A stretch of DNA of 62,202 nt. Source: Aerococcus sp. UBA6277 (GTDB lineage Bacteria > Bacillota > Bacilli > Lactobacillales > Aerococcaceae). The position numbers were made by a program, and so were the translations under genes. This document shows, one piece after another, positions 45,725-54,313 of the stretch. Position 1 is the first letter of the stretch. Each line of letters opens with the position of its first letter. The notes beneath the pieces were generated by a model. It searched no databases, was not told the DNA's origin, and saw only the letters and a list, made by a program, of their open reading frames with translations. The stretch lies in NCBI RefSeq assembly GCF_002440555.1, contig NZ_DJUR01000039.1:1-62202 (forward strand), written 5' to 3'.

Positions 45725-47101
45725 ATGGCCATTTGGTCTAATAAATTTCACGAGGAAATGTCACAAGATGCTTATCAATTCAACCAATCTATCCAAGTAG
45801 ATTACCGCTTGTTGGACGCTGACCTCCGTGGTTCAAAAGCCCATGCGGCCATGTTAGGGCACCAAGGGATTCTTGGTTTAGAGGAGTCGGATAGCTTGGT
45901 AAAAGAGCTTGAGCAAATGCGACAAGATTATGCGGATGGGACTTTAGCCGTTGATTTTACAACGGAAGATGTTCATTCTTTCATCGAGGCTGAGTTGACC
46001 AACCGTCTTGGCACAATTGGGAAGAAGGTCCATACTGGTCGGTCTCGTAATGACCAGGTAGCGACGGCTATGCGGATTTATGTGCTGGATGAATTGCAAG
46101 ATTTTATCGAGAAAACACGAGTAGCGATTGAGGCTATTTTGACTAAAGCTGAGGGGCACTTAGACACGATTATGCCAGGCTACACCCACTTACAACGGGC
46201 GCAACCAATCACTTATGCCCACTATTTATTGGCCTATGCGCAGATGTTGAGCCGTGACTTATCGCGGTTTTCGGACCTTTCTGACCGGGTAGCGGACGAT
46301 ATGCCACTTGGAGCGGGGGCCTTAGCAACGTCCACTTACCCAATTGACCCTTTCTATACAACTGACCAGGTGGCAGGTTTCACTGCACCGTATGTTAACT
46401 CAATCGATGCGGTATCCAACAACGATTATGCCATCGAATTCCTGTCAGATTTAGCCATGATGTCCATGCACATGTCCCGTTACGCAGAAGAAACGATCAT
46501 GTGGTCCAGCCAAGAATTCCGTTTCATCAGTCTGAAAGATGCCTTCTCAACTGGTTCATCGATCATGCCTCAGAAGAAGAATGCGGATATCCATGAATTA
46601 ATGCGTGGGAAAACGGGCCGGGTTTACGGGAATCTGATGAGTGTCTTGACCATTATGAAAGGCCTGCCGCTTGCTTACAATAAAGACTTGCAAGAAATCA
46701 AGGAACAGCTTTTTGATGGGATTGACCATGTGAAAGCGATGTTGTCTCTATTACCGGGCATGTTAGAAGCGACAATCGTCAATAAAGAAGTGATGTATGC
46801 GGCTTGTGGAACTGGTTTTTTAAACGCGACAGACTGTGCAGACTACTTGACCAACAAGGGGATGGCCTTTAGAGATGCCTACCAAGTATCCGGAGATTTA
46901 GTGGGTTACTGCACGGAAAAACGCAAGAGCTTGGAAGAATTAACCTTAGCTGAATACCAAGAATTCTCAGAATTATTTGATGCCGATATTTATGACGCCA
47001 TCGATTTGAAGAATTGTGTTTACCGCCGGAATGTTGCTGGTGGGCCAGCGCCAGAAGCCGTGACTGCAGCAATAGCAAGGGTTCGAGCGAATATTTCCTA
47101 G
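45725..47101 (+). CDS. argH: Argininosuccinate lyase
   Basis: A 458-residue enzyme of the fumarase/aspartase superfamily. It splits argininosuccinate into arginine and fumarate, the last step of arginine synthesis. HTGRSRNDQVATAMR and GYTHLQRAQPITYAHY are family signatures, and the mobile loop GSSIMPQKKNAD carries the catalytic Ser. AAAGGAG lies 9 bp before the ATG at 45725. Its partner argG is not adjacent but lies 2.2 kb downstream, beyond a T-box-controlled transporter gene. Confidence 0.95.
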   Translation: MAIWSNKFHEEMSQDAYQFNQSIQVDYRLLDADLRGSKAHAAMLGHQGILGLEESDSLVKELEQMRQDYADGTLAVDFTTEDVHSFIEAELTNRLGTIGKKVHTGRSRNDQVATAMRIYVLDELQDFIEKTRVAIEAILTKAEGHLDTIMPGYTHLQRAQPITYAHYLLAYAQMLSRDLSRFSDLSDRVADDMPLGAGALATSTYPIDPFYTTDQVAGFTAPYVNSIDAVSNNDYAIEFLSDLAMMSMHMSRYAEETIMWSSQEFRFISLKDAFSTGSSIMPQKKNADIHELMRGKTGRVYGNLMSVLTIMKGLPLAYNKDLQEIKEQLFDGIDHVKAMLSLLPGMLEATIVNKEVMYAACGTGFLNATDCADYLTNKGMAFRDAYQVSGDLVGYCTEKRKSLEELTLAEYQEFSELFDADIYDAIDLKNCVYRRNVAGGPAPEAVTAAIARVRANIS

Positions 47102-47137
47102 GGCAAAAATTTTGTAAAAAGAATTTTACTTTTCCGG

Positions 47138-47166
47138 TTGACTTTCTATAAATTACCGATTAGAAT
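47138..47166 (+). promoter_or_regulatory. Promoter of the T-box/transporter/argG operon
   Basis: TTGACT (47138-47143) and TAGAAT (47161-47166) are separated by 17 bp, beginning 36 bp after the argH stop. Confidence 0.6.
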
Positions 47167-47245
47167 AATTAAAAGAAAATGATAAAAACTTAAAAACAAA
47201 TGATAGATGTCATTTTTTTATGAGAATTGAATATTAAATCATAGA

Positions 47246-47479
47246 AGCAAAGAGTAACAAGGGTACTGTCTAAAGCGAATAGACGATTGGTGGAAGGTCT
47301 ATGTCAGGAGAATTGTGAACCGCATTGCTGAGATAATTGAGTGAAGTAAGCTAATTAGATCATAAAAGTAGCTCAATTCGTTAGGCGCGTTAAGTCATCA
47401 AGCGTTGATGTATTTTTGTCAGCAGTAGAGTGGTACCGTGGATATTAACCGCCTCTTCATTTGAAGGGGCGGATTTTTT
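47246..47479 (+). promoter_or_regulatory. T-box riboswitch, arginine type (first of a tandem pair)
   Basis: The leader opens with CAAAGAGTAA (AGTA motif). The distal stem I element is GGTGGAAGG. The specifier region reads GTGAAC-CGC-ATTG, placing an Arg codon CGC at 47321-47323 by analogy with known T-boxes. The T-box motif AGAGTGGTACCGTGG (47427-47441) is followed by a terminator stem CCGCCTCTTC/GAAGGGGCGG and TTTTTT. Uncharged tRNA-Arg would favour readthrough into the transporter and argG. Confidence 0.85.
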
Positions 47480-47570
47480 ATTTTCCGGGCCGACAAATGA
47501 AAGCTTGTTTATAAAGATTGGATGAAAGTCTAGTTTTTTACAAGGGGAGCTCATAGACAAAAATCGCGAC

Positions 47571-47631
47571 AGTAGAGTGGTACCGTGGATATTCGTCCGC
47601 CTCTTCTTTTTAGGAGAGGTGGGCTTTTTTT
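47571..47631 (+). promoter_or_regulatory. Second, truncated T-box unit (antiterminator plus terminator)
   Basis: AGTAGAGTGGTACCGTGG (47571-47588) repeats the first T-box motif exactly, and a new terminator GTCCGCCTCTT/GGAGAGGTGGGC with seven T residues follows. The 90 bp upstream keep a stretch like the stem I apex (GATTGGATGAAAGTC), but no GAAC-CGC specifier can be found. Confidence 0.75.
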
Positions 47632-47659
47632 ATAGGAAAAATCTAGGAGGATGAAGAAA

Positions 47660-49204
47660 ATGTTTAGTCAGGTAAAGAAGAAAAATCAAGTGGGATGGCA
47701 GTTGAAGGGTTTTAATTTGATGGTTATTTTGGCCATTTTGATCAGTCTTGTTGTACCAGCCAAAAGTGTTTCAGCATCGTCTTGGACGGGTCCTGAAGCA
47801 GCGGCTGAGGTTGAGGGTGAAGATACATTACTGGCGGAGATTCAAGAACGTGGTGTGCTTAGAATGGGGACTGCTTCTGGTTACTCACCTTATGAGTTTA
47901 CCGTTTTAAGAGACGGTCAAAACGAAGTCGTTGGGATTGATGTTTTCCTAGGAGAATATATTGCAGACCAATTAGGTGTTGAACTGGAAGTTGTTGATAT
48001 GGAGTTTGGGTCATTGATCGCTTCGCTTGAAACGGGAGGGATCGACTTGATCATCGCCGGTATGGGGGCGACTGAAGAGCGGGACCAATCCATTGACTTC
48101 TCAAATGCTTATGAATTATCTGGTCAATCAATCGTTATTCGTGAAGGCGAAGAAGATGAAATTGTAGATTATACCTCATTTGAAAATGGCGAGCATACTA
48201 TTGCGGTATCTGAAGCGACATTACAAGAGGGTTATGTGAGAGACTTCTTTGAAAATCCAGACTTGTTGATCATGCGTAAATCAGGGGATGCCATTGCGGC
48301 CTTAACTTCTGGGCAAGCAGATGGGGTGTTACTAGATGACGCGGTTGCCGGTGCCAATGCAGCTGAAAATGAAGGGTTAACCGTTATTGACTCTAACTTA
48401 GACGGTATGGTTGAAGACCAAGGGAAATCTATTGGTATCCCGGAAAACCAACCATCCTTACAAACAGCTATCAACGATATTTTAGACGATGTGAATGAAC
48501 AAGGTTTAATCGAAACTTGGACAGAAGCCTCATTTGATATTATCGCTGGTGAAAACGCGGGAACAGGTTGGACTACCTACTGGCCATATTTTTGGGACGG
48601 GATTAAAACAACCTTGATTATTGCAGGGGTATCCATCTTCTTCGGTATGATCTTGGGGATTTTCTTAGCCCTTATGCGTTTGACTAATAACCCAATCTTA
48701 AAATTCTTAGCGACTGCTTATATCGAGTTTGTGCGTGGTACACCATTAATGATTCAAGTCTTGTTCATGTTCCTTGGTGTAGGGTCGATCTTTGGCTGGT
48801 CTACAATGACTGCCGGTTTGGTGTCTGTATCCATGAACTCGGGTGCTTATATCGCGGAGATTATCCGTGGGGGGATTCAATCCGTTGATAAGGGGCAAGC
48901 TGAGGCTGCGCGTTCACTAGGGCTTGGCTACTGGCAAACCATGCGGAAAGTCATTTTCCCACAATCATTGAGATCGATTTGGCCGTCATTGGGGAATGAA
49001 TTTATCACCTTGATCAAGGAATCTTCTATTGTATCGACCATTGGGGTGGCGGAATTAACCTTCCAAACACGTGCGGTAACTAGTATTACTTACCAGGCAG
49101 TGGTTCCATTATTTATTTCAATGATCATCTACTTCATCATGACTTATGCCTTATCGCAAGTCTTGAATGTATATGAAAGAAAGATGAACCAAAAATACGC
49201 TTAA
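47660..49204 (+). CDS. Fused amino-acid-binding protein and ABC permease (GlnP-type)
   Basis: A 514-residue protein. A signal/anchor segment (residues 18-34) is followed by a type II solute-binding domain (LRMGTASGYSPYEF to about residue 285) with the ligand-binding ATEERDQSIDFSNAY. The C-terminal half is a polar-amino-acid permease with about five membrane segments and the ATPase-contact loop EAARSLGLGYWQTMRKVIFPQ. Binding protein fused to permease is the GlnP layout. No ATPase gene is in the operon. T-boxes with an Arg specifier upstream and argG downstream point to arginine (or a precursor such as citrulline) as substrate. AGGAGG is 9 bp before the ATG at 47660; the ATG at 47651 touches it and is rejected. 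Confidence 0.88.
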   Translation: MFSQVKKKNQVGWQLKGFNLMVILAILISLVVPAKSVSASSWTGPEAAAEVEGEDTLLAEIQERGVLRMGTASGYSPYEFTVLRDGQNEVVGIDVFLGEYIADQLGVELEVVDMEFGSLIASLETGGIDLIIAGMGATEERDQSIDFSNAYELSGQSIVIREGEEDEIVDYTSFENGEHTIAVSEATLQEGYVRDFFENPDLLIMRKSGDAIAALTSGQADGVLLDDAVAGANAAENEGLTVIDSNLDGMVEDQGKSIGIPENQPSLQTAINDILDDVNEQGLIETWTEASFDIIAGENAGTGWTTYWPYFWDGIKTTLIIAGVSIFFGMILGIFLALMRLTNNPILKFLATAYIEFVRGTPLMIQVLFMFLGVGSIFGWSTMTAGLVSVSMNSGAYIAEIIRGGIQSVDKGQAEAARSLGLGYWQTMRKVIFPQSLRSIWPSLGNEFITLIKESSIVSTIGVAELTFQTRAVTSITYQAVVPLFISMIIYFIMTYALSQVLNVYERKMNQKYA

Positions 49205-49276
49205 CGATTTTAATTAGAAAATTTTAAACAGAAATTTATATAGAAGTTTTAGATAGAAATTTAGGAGGCATTCATT

Positions 49277-50566
49277 ATGGCAAAAACAAAAGCAGACATT
49301 AAAAAGGTTTTACTAGCATACTCTGGTGGATTAGATACTTCAGTGATTATTCCTTGGTTAAAGGAAAACTATAACGACTGTGAAGTTATCGGGATGACTG
49401 GTAACGTTGGTCAAGAAGAAGACTTTGAATTCTTGAAAGAAAAAGCGGTAGCCTGCGGGGCGACGAAATTATATGTAGAAGACTTGCGTGAGGAATTCAT
49501 TACGGATTATATTTTCCCAGCAATTCAAGCAGGGGCTAAATACGAGTCGACTTATTTATTAGGGACTGCCTACGCGCGTCCATTAATTGCTAAACGTATG
49601 GTTGAAATTGCGCATTTAGAAGGCTGTGACGCTATTGTTCACGGTTGTACTGGGAAAGGAAACGACCAAGTGCGTTTCGAGTTAGGCATCCGTGAATTTG
49701 ATCCAACAATGACGATCATCGCACCTTGGCGTGAATGGGATATCCTGTCTCGTGAGCAAGCCTTTGACTATGCTGAAGCGCATAACGTGCCACTACCAAT
49801 TACACGTGAAACCAACTACTCTAAGGACGAAAACCTATTCCACTTGTCACATGAAGGGTTAGACTTAGAAGATCCAACCAATAAACCAAACTACGAAGAA
49901 ATCTTGGAATTAGGGGTATCACCACAATCAGCACCTGACCAAGAAGTTGAAGTCACGGTGACCTTTGAATCAGGGATACCGATTGCTGTAAACGGGGAAA
50001 AATTAGCACCAATCGCGTTACTAGAAAAATTAAATGAAATTGGTGGCGCCAATGGTATCGGTATCTTAGATGTCGTTGAAAACCGTCTAGTAGGGATGAA
50101 ATCACGTGGGGTATATGAAACACCAGGTGGCACTATTCTTTACCACGCTCATGAGAAATTAGAGCAAATCGCTTTAGACCGTGACACACAACACTACAAA
50201 CAAAGCATGGCCTTGAAATACGCAGATCTAGTTTACAACGGTTTGTGGTTCAGCCCATTACGTAAAGCATTACAAGTCTTTGTAGACGAAACGCAAAAAA
50301 CTGTGACCGGTTCAGTGACAATGGTTCTATATAAAGGGAACATTATCGACGCTGGTATGACAAGTCCTTACTCATTATATTCAGACGAATTAGCAACCTT
50401 TGGTGAAGATGACATCTATAACCAAAACGATGCAGAAGGTTTCATCAAACTATTTGGTTTACCACAATCAGCACGTAAAATGGCTGAACAAATCTGGGCC
50501 AAAGGTGAAACAACTGAACCAGGTGCCTTTTCGGATGTCGCAAGAAATAATGAGTGGTTAAGATAA
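49277..50566 (+). CDS. argG: Argininosuccinate synthase
   Basis: A 429-residue ATP-dependent ligase joining citrulline and aspartate. The PP-loop [15 protein letters not shown] is at the N-terminus. [30 protein letters not shown] and [21 protein letters not shown] are diagnostic. It is slightly longer than the common 400-residue form. GGAGG lies 9 bp before the ATG. It lies 72 bp after the transporter gene with no terminator between, so it is under the same arginine T-box. argH is upstream of that T-box. Confidence 0.96.
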   Translation: MAKTKADIKKVLLAYSGGLDTSVIIPWLKENYNDCEVIGMTGNVGQEEDFEFLKEKAVACGATKLYVEDLREEFITDYIFPAIQAGAKYESTYLLGTAYARPLIAKRMVEIAHLEGCDAIVHGCTGKGNDQVRFELGIREFDPTMTIIAPWREWDILSREQAFDYAEAHNVPLPITRETNYSKDENLFHLSHEGLDLEDPTNKPNYEEILELGVSPQSAPDQEVEVTVTFESGIPIAVNGEKLAPIALLEKLNEIGGANGIGILDVVENRLVGMKSRGVYETPGGTILYHAHEKLEQIALDRDTQHYKQSMALKYADLVYNGLWFSPLRKALQVFVDETQKTVTGSVTMVLYKGNIIDAGMTSPYSLYSDELATFGEDDIYNQNDAEGFIKLFGLPQSARKMAEQIWAKGETTEPGAFSDVARNNEWLR

Positions 50567-50656
50567 CTAAGTACGTGACAAGTTTGACTTGGCGAGCCGG
50601 ATATCCACTAAGTGCAAGACGGTTTGCAGCTTAAAATGTATATATTCTTCCAAGTT

Positions 50657-50688
50657 AAGGGGCTGTGCTTTTGGTGCAGTCCTTTTTC
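50657..50688 (+). terminator. Terminator after argG
   Basis: An imperfect stem AAGG-GGCTGTGC/GTGCAGTCCTT with one bulge, followed by TTTTT. Confidence 0.65.
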
Positions 50689-50992
50689 CTGTATATAGAT
50701 AAAAATAGCATCCAAAGAAAGAGTAGGCCGAACAGGATTTTTCTACGGGATTCATGATCACAATCTGGCGAGTTTTTGGTGAGCAAGCTAATGTACTTTT
50801 GCGCAAAATGAGTGAGTTTTAAATAAGATAAAAGTTATAAAACACAAAAATTGTACTCGTTGAGCAAACAGCCTGTTTTATTAGACTTACATTTTGTAAG
50901 TGGAAACCTTGATATAGTGGGCCTCTTCATAGCACAAGGGTCATAAATCTTCATTCTTCAATAAAAAAACTTGTTATACGGAGCACTAACTT
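50689..50992. other. Intergenic stretch with no recognised feature
   Basis: I see no ORF with a ribosome site, no strong hairpin and no repeat in these 304 bp between the argG terminator and the next promoter. Confidence 0.5.
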
Positions 50993-51021
50993 TTGATATT
51001 TCGAATTCGAGGTGTTATGAT
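50993..51021 (+). promoter_or_regulatory. Promoter of the FMN reductase gene
   Basis: TTGATA (50993-50998) and TATGAT (51016-51021) are 17 bp apart. Confidence 0.65.
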
Positions 51022-51072
51022 ATATCATGTAAGATAAAAAACGCAGAACATTTGAAAAGGAGATTTTTTAAC

Positions 51073-51621
51073 ATGACAAAATTTGGTGTAGTAGTAGGTT
51101 CTATCCGTCAAAACTCTTTATCTGAAGGTGTAGCGAAAGCTATCGTAGCTGGTTTACCAGAAGGTTCAGAAGTTAACTTTTTAGAAATCGCAAACTTACC
51201 TTTATATAACCAAGACTTAGACGCTAACTCTCCAGCAGAATACGAAGAGTTCCGTGCACAAGTTGCAGCTCAAGATGCTATCATCTTTGTAACACCTGAA
51301 CACAACCGTAACATCCCAGCTGCATTGAAAAATGCTTTAGACGTAGCTTCTCGTCCTTGGGGTCAAAACGTATGGGCTGGTAAACCTGCTTTAGTAGCAT
51401 CTCAATCTATCTCTGGTATTGCTGGTACTTTAGCGCATCACTCATTACGTCAATCACTAGTATTCTTAGACTTACAAACTATGGCTCAACCAGAACTTTA
51501 CATCAACTCTGCTGAAATTTCTGATATGGAGACTGGTGAAGTAACTAACGAAGACTCTAAACAATTCTTAGCAAGCGCTGGTGCGCAATTCGCAGAATAC
51601 GCAGCTAAATTCGTAGGCTAA
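51073..51621 (+). CDS. NADPH-dependent FMN reductase-family protein
   Basis: A 182-residue flavodoxin-like oxidoreductase. The FMN phosphate loop is GSIRQNSLS and the isoalloxazine loop is TPEHNRNIPAALKNALD, typical of the SsuE/azoreductase-like NADPH:FMN or quinone reductases. It should act in the cytoplasm on flavin, quinone or azo substrates; which one is unclear. AAAAGGAG lies 9 bp before the ATG at 51073. Codon choice is strongly biased, like that of the groEL gene, so the protein is probably abundant. It is monocistronic. Confidence 0.87.
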   Translation: MTKFGVVVGSIRQNSLSEGVAKAIVAGLPEGSEVNFLEIANLPLYNQDLDANSPAEYEEFRAQVAAQDAIIFVTPEHNRNIPAALKNALDVASRPWGQNVWAGKPALVASQSISGIAGTLAHHSLRQSLVFLDLQTMAQPELYINSAEISDMETGEVTNEDSKQFLASAGAQFAEYAAKFVG

Positions 51622-51643
51622 TTTATATATAAATCAAACCAAG

Positions 51644-51671
51644 AAGGCTAGCCCCGTGCTAGTCTTTTTTT
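51644..51671 (+). terminator. Terminator of the FMN reductase gene
   Basis: A 9-bp stem AAGGCTAGC/GCTAGTCTT, loop CCCGT, and seven T residues. Confidence 0.88.
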
Positions 51672-51737
51672 ATTGGAAAGGAACATCTTCCTCTTCTTTG
51701 TAGGCCATCGCGGTGATAGATGACCAAACGCATAATT

Positions 51738-51770
51738 GCTGACTTGATCGTTCAATTTGTCAGCTTTTTT
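51738..51770 (+). terminator. Second terminator-like hairpin before the T-box
   Basis: GCTGAC...GTCAGC with partial inner pairing and six T residues. No gene lies between this and the previous terminator, so it may be a backup or a relic. The remaining 120 bp before the next promoter hold nothing recognisable. Confidence 0.55.
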
Positions 51771-51891
51771 GCGTGAAAATCTCATGTAAAAAATACCTGC
51801 AAAACTGCTATAAGCAAGGAAACCTAGACCAGATAAGCTTTCTGCTGTTTGAAAACGACTGACACTTTTTCAACATTTCAACCGACAGTGA

Positions 51892-51921
51892 TTGACAAAT
51901 ACACGGTCATGTCAATATAAT
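51892..51921 (+). promoter_or_regulatory. Consensus sigma-A promoter of the second T-box transporter gene
   Basis: Perfect TTGACA (51892-51897) and TATAAT (51916-51921), 18 bp apart. Confidence 0.88.
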
Positions 51922-51969
51922 GTAGTGGACGTGGTTAAACCACATACTATTTTAATAAATATTCAATGA

Positions 51970-52190
51970 AACAAAGAGTAAATTATCGACTGGTATAGCG
52001 AGGGGCGTTGGTGTGAGGCCTTACAGAATAGATAATTGAACCGCATTGTTGAGAAAAATGACTGAACCTTTGTTAGTAGGTCATTTCGCTAATGACGTTA
52101 CCATTTCAAGTAAGGGGAGGTGAAGGCCGCCCCTAAAATTAGAGTGGTACCGTGGATCTCCGCCTCTGTTATAGAGGCGGGGATTTTTTT
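51970..52190 (+). promoter_or_regulatory. T-box riboswitch, arginine type
   Basis: It opens with CAAAGAGTAA as in the first T-box. The specifier region TTGAAC-CGC-ATTG places CGC at 52042-52044. The motif AGAGTGGTACCGTGG (52141-52155) is identical to that of the first leader. A 12-bp terminator ATCTCCGCCTCT/AGAGGCGGGGAT with seven T residues ends at 52190. This leader is single. Confidence 0.88.
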
Positions 52191-52301
52191 ATTGCCTAAA
52201 ATAGTAAAAGTTGAAGTTAGCTAGTTGAGTTTGGCTAATTAAATAGTTGATTAGAAGCAAATATTGAGATAGCAGAAAAATGCTTTAAAGGAGGCAGAAT
52301 C

Positions 52302-53822
52302 ATGAAATATATGAAACAAATCATGTTGGTTTGTATGACACTTGTTCTAGCCATGGTTGGCTTGAGTCAAAGTCCCGTTTTGGCAACTGAAAGTGGTCAA
52401 TCAGCGGCATCTACCATTGATGCCAGTGAAGCAACAGCACCAGGGGAAGATACTTTATACCAAGATATTCAAGACCGAGGGGTACTACGGGTTGGGACTA
52501 ACTCGACGTACGCACCTTTTGAATTTTCTATCTTAAAAGATGGGGAAAATCAGGTTGTTGGACTAGACATCTTCTTAGCACAAAAAATCGCAGATGACTT
52601 AGGGGTTGAACTTGAAGTTGTTGATATGGAGTTCTCAAACCTATTAACCTCATTGGATACTGGTCAAATTGACATTGTATTAGCAGGAATGACAGCAACG
52701 GAAGAACGAGCGAAGTCAGTGGACTTCTCGGATATCTACCAAGTTTCTGGTCAATCATTTGTTATTCAAGAAAGCAAAGTGAGTGAAATTACAGATGATA
52801 GCTACTTTTCAGAAGGTGGGAAAATCTCTATTGGAGAAGGGACCACACAACAGTTATTAGTTGAAGAATATTATCCTAATTCCGAAGTACAAGTAATGCG
52901 TACGACAACTGATTCGATATCAGCTTTAGATTCTGGTTTAGTTGACGGGGTATTATTGGATGAGGACGTCGCCGGCGCGTATGCGGCAGAAAATCCTAAT
53001 TTAACAGTGATTGAAGCCAATTTACCAATCCAAGATCCTGGTAAGGCAGCAGCAATGCCAAAAGACCAACCTACATTACAGGCAGCAGTCAACGAATCCA
53101 TTGCGGACGCTCAAGAACAAGGATTAATTGACCAATGGTTAGACGAATCTTACCAAATTATTGAAGACAACCGTCAGTCCACTTGGCTAGCTTACGCACC
53201 TTACTTTGTGAATGGTGTGAAAACAACCTTAGTGATTTCCGCAACAGCTATCTTCTTCGGTTTAATTTTAGGGGCAGCCTTAGCCTTAATGCGTTTATCG
53301 GGAAACAAATTAATCGATCTAATTGCGCAAGCTTATATTGAAATCGTTCGTGGGACACCATTGATGATTCAAGTATTGTTCATTTACCTAGGTTTCGCCG
53401 GCACGTTCGGTTGGTCAACCTTGACTTCTGGTTTAGTAGCCGTGTCCCTAAACTCGGGTGCTTATATCGCAGAAATCATCCGTGGTGGGATCAAATCGGT
53501 TGATAAGGGGCAAGCTGAAGCCGCACGTTCACTTGGTCTAGGCTACTGGGTAACTATGCGGAAAGTCATTTTCCCACAATCATTGAGGTCTATCTGGCCG
53601 TCACTAGGGAATGAATTCGTATCCTTAATCAAAGAATCGTCAATCGTTTCAACCATCGGGGTAGCGGAATTAACCTTCCAAACCCGTAACGTATCAACGA
53701 TTACCTTCAACGGGATCATCCCATTAATCATCTCAATGGCGATCTACTTCATCCTAACCTTCACATTAACCAAATTGTTGAACGTGTACGAACGCCGGAT
53801 GAACGAGAGATACGCCCAATAA
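52302..53822 (+). CDS. Fused amino-acid-binding protein and ABC permease (GlnP-type), paralogue
   Basis: A 506-residue paralogue of the transporter at 47660. A signal segment (residues 7-28) leads to a solute-binding domain (LRVGTNSTYAPFEF, then TATEERAKSVDFSDIY), followed by the permease domain. The permease halves of the two paralogues are nearly identical (SGAYIAEIIRGGI, SVDKGQAEAARSLGLGYW, MRKVIFPQSLRSIWPSLGNE), while the binding domains differ, suggesting diverged ligands within one class. No ATPase is encoded beside it. The Arg-specifier T-box indicates arginine or a related cationic amino acid. AAAGGAGG precedes the ATG. Confidence 0.88.
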   Translation: MKYMKQIMLVCMTLVLAMVGLSQSPVLATESGQSAASTIDASEATAPGEDTLYQDIQDRGVLRVGTNSTYAPFEFSILKDGENQVVGLDIFLAQKIADDLGVELEVVDMEFSNLLTSLDTGQIDIVLAGMTATEERAKSVDFSDIYQVSGQSFVIQESKVSEITDDSYFSEGGKISIGEGTTQQLLVEEYYPNSEVQVMRTTTDSISALDSGLVDGVLLDEDVAGAYAAENPNLTVIEANLPIQDPGKAAAMPKDQPTLQAAVNESIADAQEQGLIDQWLDESYQIIEDNRQSTWLAYAPYFVNGVKTTLVISATAIFFGLILGAALALMRLSGNKLIDLIAQAYIEIVRGTPLMIQVLFIYLGFAGTFGWSTLTSGLVAVSLNSGAYIAEIIRGGIKSVDKGQAEAARSLGLGYWVTMRKVIFPQSLRSIWPSLGNEFVSLIKESSIVSTIGVAELTFQTRNVSTITFNGIIPLIISMAIYFILTFTLTKLLNVYERRMNERYAQ

Positions 53823-53834
53823 CAATAAATTTTT

Positions 53835-53867
53835 GAGTCGTAACGATTGGTTGCGGCTCTTTTTTTA
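53835..53867 (+). terminator. Terminator after the second transporter gene
   Basis: A 10-bp stem GAGTCGTAAC/GTTGCGGCTC, loop GATTG, and eight T residues. Confidence 0.88.
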
Positions 53868-54018
53868 ATTCTAATCGGTATTATTTCGGCTTTGAGAAAA
53901 TGTCAGTTATCATTAGGGTAAGTATAGAAAGTGCCATTTGGGAAAGAGGCATATGGTTAAAAAGGATTGGTATTGTAGAGATTTAAGGGTCTCGTTCAAG
54001 CTGGCTTTTAAAATCGCC

Positions 54019-54166
54019 ACTCGCACCCTTTAGTTGAGCTCGCCAGGGCAGACAGGTGTCAGCTTCAGATTAGTTTGCGGCACACCTTGTGTGTTACAAA
54101 CTAATCTTCCATCATCTCCTGTCTAAACGCCCTGTCTCACATCCTATTTAGTCGGCTCTCGCATCC
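54019..54166 (-). repeat. Structured intergenic repeat, copy E (variant type, inverted)
   Basis: Read on the minus strand it starts GGATGCGAGAGCCGACTAAA, repeats the flank as GGATGTGAGAC, then keeps the core GGAAGATTAG...CTAATCTGAA. The arms differ from copies A-D: GACAGG and CCTGTC form the outer stem, and CACACAAGGTGTG forms the apex. It ends GAGCTCAACTAAAGGGTGCGAG. It is the only copy opposite to the flanking genes. The rest of 53868-54313 holds nothing else I can call. Confidence 0.75.
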
Positions 54167-54313
54167 TACTATTGACGCTGTTACAGAATGATTACATCAA
54201 TATGACTAATATAAAAATTATATGATAAAGTACAACAGGTGGTTATTTTTGGGCGATTGCATGATAATCTTAAGACCAAGCAATCGACAAACTAGAAAAG
54301 GGAGGGAGAAAAG

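Noticed and set aside
47198..47220. AAATGA/TCATTT hairpin with T run as the argH terminator
   Set aside because: Only six A-T-rich pairs, and it lies downstream of the T-box promoter, so it would terminate the wrong transcript. Too weak to call.
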